Below, piece after piece: positions 56,872 to 64,000 of a stretch of DNA of 64,000 nucleotides. The notes beneath the pieces were generated by a model. It was given only the letters and a program-made list of their open reading frames with translations, was not told the origin of the DNA and did no database searches. The position numbers and the translations under genes are program-made. Source of the DNA: Rhodococcus qingshengii JCM 15477 (GTDB lineage: Bacteria; Actinomycetota; Actinomycetes; Mycobacteriales; Mycobacteriaceae); the NCBI RefSeq assembly GCF_023221595.1, contig NZ_CP096563.1:62001-126000 (forward strand), read 5' to 3'. Position 1 is the stretch's first letter. The number at the start of each line of letters is the position of its first letter.

Positions 56872-57918
56872 GTGTTTGTCGCAATGAGGGACTTACGGGC
56901 AGCGCGAGGTCGTTTCGCGCTGATCTCCGTCGTGGTTCTGTTGGTTGCACTTCTGGTCAGTTTTCTCAGCGGGTTGACTGCAGGACTTCGCCATCAGAAC
57001 GTGTCGGCCATCGAGGCCATGAATGCCGACACGGTGGTGTTCGCCGACACCGGAGCCGGGGCGTCGTTCGACGAGTCGGCGCTCACGCAGGACCAGGTCA
57101 ACGCTTGGACCTCCACGTCGAAGGACGTCGATCCCATCGGAATCGGTCGCGGGAAAGCGGGATTGGCCGACGGAAATCAGAAGTCGGTGGCCCTGTTCGG
57201 CGCTGATGGCGGTTTCGGTGACGTGACGCCGTCGGCGTCAGGCACGGTGGTGTTGAGCGAAGGTGCCGCTCGCGATCTGGGGGCGGGCGCCGGCGATCAG
57301 GTGAGTGTCGGTACGCAGCAGTTCACCGTCAGCGCCGTTCGCGGTGACGACTGGTACAGCCATTCGCCCGTCGTCTGGATGACGCTCGACGACTGGCAGG
57401 CGGCCAATCCGCGCGGCGGAGTTGCGACAGTACTGGCTGTCACCGGAGCCTCCGACGCTTCCGCAACGGACAAGGCGGCTGCGACGACGTCGACGACGGT
57501 CAGCGGTTCGCTCGACGCGATCGGTTCGTACAAGTCGGAGAACGGGTCGTTGACGTTGATGACGCTCATGTTGTTCGCGATCTCAGCCTTGGTGATCGGT
57601 GCGTTCTTCACGGTGTGGACGATCCAGCGAACTCCGGACATCGCGACGCTGAAAGCGCTCGGTGCGACTACCGGTTCGCTGGTGCGCGACGCACTGGGTC
57701 AGGCGCTCATCGTTCTGATTGCCGGTGTCACCGTCGGAATCGGGCTGACGGCCGTGGCCGGATCGCTGATCGGTGACGCCATGCCGTTTGTCCTGGACGC
57801 ATCCACCACCGTCGTACCTGCCGTGGCATTGATCGGGCTCGGTCTGCTCGGCGCGGCCTTTGCACTTCGATTCCTCTCGACCACCGATCCACTCACAGCA
57901 TTGGGGAGCGCACGATGA
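56872..57918 (+). CDS. FtsX-type ABC transporter permease
   Basis: The 348-residue protein starts at GTG 56872 with AAGGAA upstream. One N-terminal membrane segment, a large external domain (about 50-235) and three C-terminal membrane segments give the MacB/FtsX topology. The C-terminal half includes VWTIQRTPDIATLKALGATTGSLVRDAL, the FtsX core. Such permeases export lipids, peptides or drugs or transmit mechanical signals. It overlaps its ATPase by 4 bases. Confidence 0.9.
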   Translation: MFVAMRDLRAARGRFALISVVVLLVALLVSFLSGLTAGLRHQNVSAIEAMNADTVVFADTGAGASFDESALTQDQVNAWTSTSKDVDPIGIGRGKAGLADGNQKSVALFGADGGFGDVTPSASGTVVLSEGAARDLGAGAGDQVSVGTQQFTVSAVRGDDWYSHSPVVWMTLDDWQAANPRGGVATVLAVTGASDASATDKAAATTSTTVSGSLDAIGSYKSENGSLTLMTLMLFAISALVIGAFFTVWTIQRTPDIATLKALGATTGSLVRDALGQALIVLIAGVTVGIGLTAVAGSLIGDAMPFVLDASTTVVPAVALIGLGLLGAAFALRFLSTTDPLTALGSAR

Positions 57919-58655
57919 CCATGACAACCGGCACCACAGTTCTCGACATCCAGAACGTCGATCTGACGTTTCCCGATGGGCAATCGCGGGTGACGGCGCT
58001 GGACGACGTGTCTCTGCGACTGCACCGCGGCGAGATCGCCGCGATCACCGGGCCCTCGGGTTCGGGCAAGTCCAGCCTGTTGGCGGTGGCGTCGACGCTG
58101 ATCCGTCCGGATTCCGGGCACGTCTATCTCCGGACGCCGGAAGGCAGCACCGACATCGCTGCGCTGAGTCGGCGGGCGGCGTCGGAGCTGCGACGCTCGT
58201 CGATCGGCATCGTCTTCCAACAGTCGAACCTCGTGTCTTCGCTGACTGCACTGGAGCAGCTCGAGGTGATGGCGCATCTGGGGCAGTCCGTGTTCACGTC
58301 ACGGACCCGTCGCAAGGCCGTGAAATCAAAAGCGATGGATTTGCTGGACGCTGTCGGGCTCGCGGATCAGAGCGGAAAACGGCCGTCCCAGCTGTCGGGC
58401 GGACAGCGACAGCGCGTCAATCTCGCGCGAGCATTGATGAACGATCCGCAGCTTCTCGTGGTCGACGAGCCCACGAGTGCGCTCGATCAGGAGCGCGGTG
58501 CCGCTGTCATGGATCTGATCATCGGGGTGGTGCGGGAACGCGAGGCGGCAACCCTTCTCGTGACACACGACCGAAGTCACCTGTCTCGGATGGATACTGT
58601 CTATCGTGTTGTTGACGGTTCCTTGGCGGAGGATCAGGAGGCGCTCGCGGCGTGA
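57915..58655 (+). CDS. ABC transporter ATPase (LolD/MacB type)
   Basis: The 246-residue ATPase has Walker A GPSGSGKS, signature LSGGQRQR, and Walker B LLVVDEPTSALD, with a typical MacB-class Q-loop (FQQSNLVSSLTALEQL). It powers the FtsX-type permease encoded just upstream. The operon faces the histidine kinase gene across about 111 bases. Confidence 0.94.
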   Translation: MTMTTGTTVLDIQNVDLTFPDGQSRVTALDDVSLRLHRGEIAAITGPSGSGKSSLLAVASTLIRPDSGHVYLRTPEGSTDIAALSRRAASELRRSSIGIVFQQSNLVSSLTALEQLEVMAHLGQSVFTSRTRRKAVKSKAMDLLDAVGLADQSGKRPSQLSGGQRQRVNLARALMNDPQLLVVDEPTSALDQERGAAVMDLIIGVVREREAATLLVTHDRSHLSRMDTVYRVVDGSLAEDQEALAA

Positions 58656-58766
58656 CTCAGGCGGGCACGATTCGGGCATTCGTCACTGCATCCGGGCGGG
58701 AAGTCAACCCGCGATTTGCTGGGCAGTTAGACTGTTGTCGACTCGGGCAACTTGAGAGGACGTGTT

Positions 58767-59207
58767 ATGGAACGCCGCCGCAACGTTGCGCAGCCGCCAC
58801 AATCGCCGATTGCGGATCTGGAGCAGATGCCTGCCCTGATTCTCCTCGACAGGCTTCCGGTGCCGGTCATGGCCGTTCACCGCGACGGCAGCATCGTTTT
58901 TGCCAATCCGTCCTTCGCTGACATGCTGGGATATCCCAAGAAGGCCGTCTCGGCGTTGCGTTTGCAGGACATCCTCTACGACAAGGATGCCGACGACGTC
59001 AGTGCAGAGCAGGCCCATCGTGAACTGAGTTCCGAGCCGGGCTCGGTCAAGGAGTTCGTGCACTCCGACTCCACGTTGGTGCGCGCGACGGTCAGTCAGT
59101 CTCTGCTCCGACGGGACGACGACACGATCACCCTTGCCGTCCTCCACGATCTGACGGAGCGCCTGTGGAACAACCCACGGCACATCGACGACAAGCCCAC
59201 CAAGTAA
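58767..59207 (+). CDS. PAS-domain protein
   Basis: The 146-residue protein starts at ATG 58767 after GAGAGG. A single PAS domain spans about 25-135: LLDRLPVPVMAVHRDGSIVFANPSFADMLGY, then the VLHDLTERLWN strand typical of the domain end. No output domain is attached, so it may be a stand-alone sensor or adaptor. It is convergent with the TetR gene (6-base gap). Confidence 0.85.
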   Translation: MERRRNVAQPPQSPIADLEQMPALILLDRLPVPVMAVHRDGSIVFANPSFADMLGYPKKAVSALRLQDILYDKDADDVSAEQAHRELSSEPGSVKEFVHSDSTLVRATVSQSLLRRDDDTITLAVLHDLTERLWNNPRHIDDKPTK

Positions 59208-59213
59208 TCCCAG

Positions 59214-59840
59214 CTACTTCCGGGATTTGACGGTTCGGTCCAGACCGAGGGTGGCGGCAAGGGTGTTGACCACCCATTCTTCGTACTGTTGGCCGGTCCA
59301 ACCCGCGCCGACCACGAGGTCTGTGTAGGTCTCGGGACTGAGCAGCGTGAGTGCGACGTTCACGGCTGTTTCGAGGTCGACGGTTGGCGCTTTTTCGACG
59401 ATGCCGACCATCAGATGTTCCTGCACCGTGCGTCTCTGAGTGCGGTTGATTTGCCACAGACGGGCGGCGTCCTCGTCGGCGGAAGCGGCGGCCCGCAGTG
59501 CCAGCAGGATGTCTGCGGTGCGTTCCAGAATGAGCCGTCCGTGGTGAACCTGAATCCGGAGTTGCCCGAGTGGATGTGGGGCGCCGAGTGCTGCCGCCAC
59601 CCACGGACGGTCGAGAGTTGCCGTCTTTTCCTCGTCGCCCGCAACGGCCACGTCGAGTAGTGCTGACAGCACGCTCGGCTTGTTGCCGAACACGAAATAG
59701 ACACTCTGCACCGACACGCCCGCCGCCGCGGCAAGCTGCTTGATCGTGGCGGCCGCGTAGCCGGGATCGACAAAAACCTCACGCGCTGCCTCGATGATCT
59801 TGCGCCGCGCCGACGTGTCTTCCCGAAGAACCTCAGTCAT
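59214..59840 (-). CDS. TetR-family repressor
   Basis: The 208-residue protein has an N-terminal HTH (AREVFVDPGYAAATIKQLAAAAGVSVQSVYFVFGNK). The remaining part is a helical ligand domain. It faces the saccharopine-dehydrogenase-like gene over 51 bases that contain two overlapping palindromes (59844-59872), which it probably binds to control both genes. Confidence 0.9.
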   Translation of the reverse strand: MTEVLREDTSARRKIIEAAREVFVDPGYAAATIKQLAAAAGVSVQSVYFVFGNKPSVLSALLDVAVAGDEEKTATLDRPWVAAALGAPHPLGQLRIQVHHGRLILERTADILLALRAAASADEDAARLWQINRTQRRTVQEHLMVGIVEKAPTVDLETAVNVALTLLSPETYTDLVVGAGWTGQQYEEWVVNTLAATLGLDRTVKSRK

Positions 59841-59843
59841 GAT

Positions 59844-59872
59844 TAGAGTTTAACTCTAGAGTCGAACTCTAG
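59844..59872. promoter_or_regulatory. Tandem overlapping TetR operators
   Basis: TAGAGTTTAACTCTA (59844-59858) has 7-bp arms and a 1-base centre. CTAGAGTCGAACTCTAG (59856-59872) has 7-bp arms and a 3-base centre. Both sites share the TAGAGT/ACTCTA half-site and overlap by 3 bases, 3 bases from the TetR start codon. Confidence 0.8.
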
Positions 59873-59891
59873 CGACTCGGGAGGCGAAATA

Positions 59892-60863
59892 ATGACGAAG
59901 GTTCTTGTACTCGGTGGCTACGGTGCCGTCGGGATTCCCCTGATGAAACAACTCGCGAAGGTCCCCGAAATCTCCGCGTACTCCGCCGGCCGTGATCCTG
60001 CCCGCGCGGACGTCGTCGTTGATCTTAAAGAACCAGGCGCGTATTCGACTGTGGTTCGAGACTTCGATGTGGTGGTGAATGCGTCGGGTTTCGAGGACGT
60101 TGGCCTGGCAGACGAAGCGGTACGCGGTGGGGCGGCATTCGTCGACATCACGGCGACCTCGAGCTACTGCGAAGAATTGGAAGCGGTCGACGGACCCGTT
60201 CTGATGGGCGTCGGGTTGGCGCCGGGATTGACCAGTGTCCTTGCAACCGAGGCGCATCGACTCGGCGACCGACCCGTGGACATCCTGATCGGCCTCGGCG
60301 GTGGAGAACTACACGGGCCGGCCGCAACGGCGTGGACGTACGGGATGTTGGGCACGAGGTTTCCTGATCCCGACGGACGATCGGTCCGCAACTACACCGG
60401 GATGGAGACGTTTCGAATACCGGCCGATGTGACCGGCTACCGCACCGGTCCTGCTGTGCGGGCCGACTTTTCGGACCAGCATGCGTTGACGCGAGACCTC
60501 GGTGTTCCGGTCAGGACGTACCTGCGATTGGACACGTCCACCGCGACGCTCGGACTTGCGGCCATGACGTGGGCACCCGCGCTACAGAAGGTCGTGCCGA
60601 AGAAGCTGTGGGGCTCGGATCGTTGGGTAGCGATGGCCCGAGCGGATGCCGGCCCGGCGCTGTGGGTTTCGGGGCGTAGCCAGTCGGTCGCGACGGCAGC
60701 TATCGCCGCGCGCGCCGTGCAGGTGATTCGGGATGCCGCGATCTCGAAGCCGACGTGGTTCCACGCGGTGGAAACCACCGAGTCGTTGCAAGCGGCGGTT
60801 CCCGAACTGTCAGTGCGGCAATGGGATGGTGCGAGCCGATCGTCCGGCAAGACAGTCCACTAG
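59892..60863 (+). CDS. Saccharopine dehydrogenase-like NAD(P)-binding protein
   Basis: The 323-residue protein has an N-terminal Rossmann fold (VLVLGGYGAVGIPL) followed by the saccharopine-dehydrogenase-type core (VVVNASGFEDVGLADEAV, FVDITATSSYCEEL). In actinobacteria such proteins are usually trans-acting enoyl reductases or membrane-associated reductases of unknown substrate. It is controlled by the divergent TetR. Its last 54 bases overlap the end of the convergent YcaO gene. Confidence 0.82.
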   Translation: MTKVLVLGGYGAVGIPLMKQLAKVPEISAYSAGRDPARADVVVDLKEPGAYSTVVRDFDVVVNASGFEDVGLADEAVRGGAAFVDITATSSYCEELEAVDGPVLMGVGLAPGLTSVLATEAHRLGDRPVDILIGLGGGELHGPAATAWTYGMLGTRFPDPDGRSVRNYTGMETFRIPADVTGYRTGPAVRADFSDQHALTRDLGVPVRTYLRLDTSTATLGLAAMTWAPALQKVVPKKLWGSDRWVAMARADAGPALWVSGRSQSVATAAIAARAVQVIRDAAISKPTWFHAVETTESLQAAVPELSVRQWDGASRSSGKTVH

Positions 60864-62102
60864 TCGGGGCGAGCCGAGAAACGGCAATCCGGCGGCCGCA
60901 TTGGTGAGACAACCGGGTACGACGACGCGGACGACGTGCAGGCCGGCGTGGAGAACATCAGTTGTGGTGAGATCGACCCATGCCGGCCGGAAACCGGCTG
61001 CCGTCAGAGCGCTTTCGGTGCCGGCGGCTGATGTCAGAGAGTCGAGTCCCACCTCGCCGACGACGGCACCGACCAGCTCACTCTCGAATCGTGCTTGGAT
61101 CTCCGGGTCCAGGTGAAGTTGCAAGTGGCATCCGTAGTCCATCACGTCGGCAAAATCCGATCGGTAGGCGCCTGCGTAGCTTCGGTCAGCTCGCCACGGC
61201 GCAAGCGGACTGGTCGGGGAGGCCGCGGCTCGACCGATGCCGCTCTCCGGGTTGTCGTAGTCGGCGGAAAGCAGCTGCAGCTGAAGCGCTTCGCCGAGTG
61301 ACTTGAACGCAGCCGTCTGCGCTTCTTCGTGGCAGGCGGTACCGATGGTCGAGTATCCGGTGAGTCCGTCGTGGACGAGGGCGCCGAGCACCGGGATCCC
61401 GAAATCGCTGTCGAATGACAACCACCTGGTCGAGAGGGTGCCGTGATTCCCCAGTCGCCGAAGCACCTCGGGAATGCCGGTGACGATCCGAACGCCGCGT
61501 CTTCCGGTCCAGGACAACGTCATCGCGTCGCGCTCGACTATCTCGCGCAGTGCATTCCGTATCGCGAATTCCGTCGTGGGACCGGCGGCGAGACCCGCCT
61601 GAGCCACCGGAGAGATCGCCGGACCCGTCCGGGCGACGAAATGAGGATACGAACCCCAGACGAGTTCGGCCGGTACCCAGATATCCGAACCCGTGATCAG
61701 GTCGGCTCCGCGAGTCCAGTCCATCTCCAGATCGTCGGTTGGTTCGACGAACGGGAACTGTGGCCGCGCGTACTGGGCAGCGTCGAAACGCGCGAGTTGT
61801 GACAGCTCGATGCTTGCTCCGATCAACGCTTCGGCGGACCCGCGGACGATCGGTTTGGCGACGATGTTGCCGCAATACCGTTCCACCGCTTCGCCTATCG
61901 CAGCTGCGGTAGGCCGCGCACGGTCACCCAGATCGAAGCAATATCCGGCGCCGGCCGAGTCACTGGACCAGGGTGTAAAGCGTGCTGAATCACTGACATA
62001 CGAGTGAATCAGCTTGAACTCGGGCGGAAAGTGCTGGGGAACAACGGCGTCGACCAGCTCTCGAATGATCCCAGTTCGGCGGTCGACGAGCGAAGATGTC
62101 AT
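60810..62102 (-). CDS. YcaO-family protein, TOMM cyclodehydratase type (second copy)
   Basis: The 430-residue protein starts LVDRRTGIIREL, the pattern of azole-forming YcaO proteins. ATP-binding segments are GEAVERYCG (70-78) and EIVERDA (187-193), with the preceding GLAAG. The usual Lys of the GxGKG-like segment seems absent (SAGAGYCFD, about 49-57). There is no N-terminal E1-like or C-terminal dehydrogenase domain. The C-terminus IPLPH recalls the proline-rich tail of cyclodehydratases. It would activate peptide amides with ATP to form azolines, amidines or thioamides. ATGA overlap couples it to the first YcaO. Confidence 0.85.
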   Translation of the reverse strand: MTSSLVDRRTGIIRELVDAVVPQHFPPEFKLIHSYVSDSARFTPWSSDSAGAGYCFDLGDRARPTAAAIGEAVERYCGNIVAKPIVRGSAEALIGASIELSQLARFDAAQYARPQFPFVEPTDDLEMDWTRGADLITGSDIWVPAELVWGSYPHFVARTGPAISPVAQAGLAAGPTTEFAIRNALREIVERDAMTLSWTGRRGVRIVTGIPEVLRRLGNHGTLSTRWLSFDSDFGIPVLGALVHDGLTGYSTIGTACHEEAQTAAFKSLGEALQLQLLSADYDNPESGIGRAAASPTSPLAPWRADRSYAGAYRSDFADVMDYGCHLQLHLDPEIQARFESELVGAVVGEVGLDSLTSAAGTESALTAAGFRPAWVDLTTTDVLHAGLHVVRVVVPGCLTNAAAGLPFLGSPRLVDCLAGRSARTIPLPH

Positions 62103-63439
62103 GCGAGGGGGACCGGCAGATGCAGATGGGTGGTCGATGCGCTGGTCAATCTGCTACCTCCAAGAAGGGGAAAGGCTGCCGGGGCGTTGTTGTACAGGCC
62201 CGGAGTCAGGATGCGGACGACGTGCAACCCGGCAATCGAGATGTCGCCGGTGGTGAGATCGACGGAAATCGGCTGGTGTCCCCGTGACGTCAGAAGCGCT
62301 ACGAGAGAAGCCAGATCCAACGGCGCTTCGTCGGGAATCTTTGATACCGAGAGTGTTTCGGTGTAGTCGAAGAGATGTTCCTCCGCGGCCAGGGCCATCG
62401 TGGGATCAAGATAAAGCTGGGCAACGGTCGGCAGATCGACGACGTCTTTCCATTGCGGATCGAACTCGTCCCGGTAACGACGGTCGGCCCGAAAGGGTTT
62501 GTACAGGTGCGCCGGCAGCGTTCCGTCCGCCACGCTGCGCCAGGTCGGCCCGTCGGGGTCGGCGAGGTCGATCGTGATGGCAAGTACGGCACACGCCTCG
62601 ACAAGCGCCTTCGAGACTGCCGCCTCCACCGTCGGTCGACAAGCTGTGCCCAGCGCGACCAGTCCACGTCGGTCATCGCGGATCCACGCTGCGGCGACGG
62701 GAATGCCGAAGGGGGAGGGAAGCAGAAGCACTCGAACGCTCCGGGTCTGGCTCTCCAGATCCCCGAGTTGGCGGTGCGCAGGCAACCGCTCCCAGTCGGA
62801 AAGCTCGATCGCCGGCTGTGACCGGTCCCCGCACCACCACAGCGCGGTGGCATCGCGTTCGAGAAGTTCCAGCAGAGCTGACATCTCGGCCTCGTCGCGT
62901 GAGCGTCCCGCTGCGATTCCGGCGTACTGCAACGACGCGATCGGTGGCTCGCAGCGACGGGTGCCTGTGTAGTACCCGAGATAAGTCAGGGCCGCAGGCA
63001 CGTAGGTGGGCACCTTTTCGTCCATGGTGTGACCCAATGCCCAGCGAATGTTCAGATCAGAGGTGAAGGGAACAAAGGGGAATCCGGGAAGGCGGTACTG
63101 ATCCTCGCTGTACAACGCAAATTCAGCGGGATCGACGACCCGTGAGCCGGCCAGTTCCAGCGCTGATGCACTGCTGCGGACCAGATCCTCGGGGACCACG
63201 TTGCCGCAATATCTTTCGACGGCCTCACCGGTCGCCGCCCCGCGAGCTGCTGCATCGTCGCGTATCGAAGCCCCGAATCCGTAAGGGTCCGCGCGAAACA
63301 GTGAACCGCTGCCGCCGAAGTTTCTGGTGTCGGCCACCCTCGCGGCCCAACCGACCCAGCCTGTCGGCATGTCCGAGCGAATGTGTGGTTCCAGTGAGGT
63401 CAGCACGCCGCTCCGGGCGTCGACCAGCAAGTCATCCAC
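62099..63439 (-). CDS. YcaO-family protein, TOMM cyclodehydratase type (first copy)
   Basis: The 446-residue protein starts at GTG 63439 with GGAGGA upstream, inside the hydrolase stop. It opens LVDARSGVLTSL. ATP-binding segments are GEAVERYCG (71-79) and ELLERDA (191-197), preceded by AGIAAG. The GxGKG-like Lys is replaced (GFGASIRDD, 54-62). It diverges broadly from the second copy, so the two are not a recent duplication and may act at different peptide positions. The C-terminus is LPVPLA. Stand-alone YcaOs normally need a leader-binding partner, which is not visible here. Confidence 0.85.
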   Translation of the reverse strand: MDDLLVDARSGVLTSLEPHIRSDMPTGWVGWAARVADTRNFGGSGSLFRADPYGFGASIRDDAAARGAATGEAVERYCGNVVPEDLVRSSASALELAGSRVVDPAEFALYSEDQYRLPGFPFVPFTSDLNIRWALGHTMDEKVPTYVPAALTYLGYYTGTRRCEPPIASLQYAGIAAGRSRDEAEMSALLELLERDATALWWCGDRSQPAIELSDWERLPAHRQLGDLESQTRSVRVLLLPSPFGIPVAAAWIRDDRRGLVALGTACRPTVEAAVSKALVEACAVLAITIDLADPDGPTWRSVADGTLPAHLYKPFRADRRYRDEFDPQWKDVVDLPTVAQLYLDPTMALAAEEHLFDYTETLSVSKIPDEAPLDLASLVALLTSRGHQPISVDLTTGDISIAGLHVVRILTPGLYNNAPAAFPLLGGSRLTSASTTHLHLPVPLA

Positions 63440-64000
63440 CGGCAGTTCCTCCGAGTATCGGCAGGGTCAACGACCCGGAAAATGATTGGTGCAGTGCGGT
63501 ACTGCGTGTTCCTCGATAGCGATCACCGTCTCCGAGATTGCGTGCGAGTCGTGGGAAGTCCGAGCCGGCGATCCGCAGCGTCAAGACATCACCCGCGCGC
63601 ACAGTGTGCAACACGGGATCCAGATCGATGGTCACCATCGTCGGCTGCAGGCTGACACCCGCGCCCCGTGCGATCGATCTGGTAACTCCAGCGGGATCGA
63701 CGACGCTCAGTTCGGCGATCCAATCGGCTTCGCCCTCGGGTGAATACACTTTCAGCTCCACCGATGGTGTTCCGGAGAGTACGGAGTCGTGCTTGATATC
63801 GAAAGTCAAGACAACACAGTTGTTTCGGTCCCGTAAGGCGTCATACAGGAAGCTGTAGGCCGCATCCTTCCGATCTGGTTCGAGATGAACGCGATTCGCA
63901 CCCGTGACAAACGGTTCGGTCGACCATTCGCCGACACCCCGGTCGAATACCCGATTGATGGTCAGGGGCCGCGCAGCGAATACCGATTCCATCCACTCGA
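63432..64000 (-). CDS. CocE/NonD hydrolase, C-terminal domain (truncated by window edge)
   Basis: This is the C-terminal part of a larger gene: the frame is still open at position 64000, and the first internal ATG is at 63992. The visible 186 residues match the X-Pro dipeptidyl-peptidase C-terminal jelly-roll domain, with FVTGANRV near the start and RAGDVLTLRIAGSDFPRLARNLGDGDRY near the end. The alpha/beta-hydrolase catalytic domain should lie outside the window. In this family the enzymes cleave peptides or esters. Its stop overlaps the first YcaO start by 8 bases, so the two are co-translated. Confidence 0.82.
   Translation of the reverse strand, partial: EWMESVFAARPLTINRVFDRGVGEWSTEPFVTGANRVHLEPDRKDAAYSFLYDALRDRNNCVVLTFDIKHDSVLSGTPSVELKVYSPEGEADWIAELSVVDPAGVTRSIARGAGVSLQPTMVTIDLDPVLHTVRAGDVLTLRIAGSDFPRLARNLGDGDRYRGTRSTALHQSFSGSLTLPILGGTAGG

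Noticed and set aside
1..64000. tRNA, rRNA, riboswitch or CRISPR loci
   Set aside because: Reading the intergenic regions gave no cloverleaf, conserved rRNA segment, known aptamer or repeat-spacer array. A covariance search with tRNAscan or Infernal would settle it.

Overview
The window is high-GC actinobacterial chromosome, most likely Rhodococcus of the R. erythropolis/qingshengii group. The evidence is GTG starts, a fused LysX (MprF-like plus LysRS), a secreted cutinase-family protein, a siderophore-interacting protein, many TetR regulators, and an oleate hydratase carrying Met at position 77, as described for the R. erythropolis enzyme. No rRNA, tRNA, CRISPR array, insertion sequence or prophage was seen. 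Gene density is high and no gene-free stretch exceeds about 300 bases.

Layout. 1-6.1 kb: gltB-gltD (glutamate synthase), closed by a strong terminator. 6.2-9.6 kb: exported proteins (cutinase, DUF732-like lipoprotein, Gly/Ser-tailed protein, OB-fold-like protein). 9.6-10.9 kb: an SDR and an ABM-fold monooxygenase, divergent. 11-23.3 kb: a family-5 solute-binding protein gene (SBP1), then an AceE-like thiamine enzyme, a UBP-type zinc finger and a Na+/H+ antiporter, then a second SBP paralogue leading a complete dppBCDF-type ABC operon. 23.3-30.5 kb: histidine phosphatase, diguanylate cyclase, alpha/beta hydrolase, lysX, S4-domain protein, rraA-like. 30.5-39 kb: TetR with a clear operator facing a phosphotransferase/CrtC-like operon, a secreted tyrosine phosphatase, GNAT, orphan proteins, an MpaB-type oxygenase and an HTH protein. 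39-46.6 kb: secreted histidine-acid phosphatase, a 38-residue membrane peptide, acyl-CoA ligase plus cyclase operon, an XRE-TetR fusion regulator, oleate hydratase. 46.6-51.1 kb: GlxA-type regulator, MFS transporter, aldehyde dehydrogenase, SRPBCC protein. 51.1-55 kb: proline dehydrogenase, an Arg/Gly-rich protein behind repeated GTCGATAT boxes, a siderophore-interacting protein, a DUF222-HNH protein. 54.9-58.7 kb: a two-component system facing an FtsX-type ABC transporter. 58.7-60.9 kb: PAS protein, TetR and a saccharopine-dehydrogenase-like reductase with tandem operators.

The most unusual locus is the right edge (60.8-64.0 kb, minus strand). The C-terminal domain of a CocE/NonD (X-Pro dipeptidyl-peptidase-like) hydrolase is translationally coupled to two consecutive stand-alone YcaO proteins that begin like the cyclodehydratases of azoline-forming (TOMM) RiPP pathways. 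No precursor peptide, E1-like partner or dehydrogenase lies inside the window, so the cluster continues, or must be completed, beyond position 64000.
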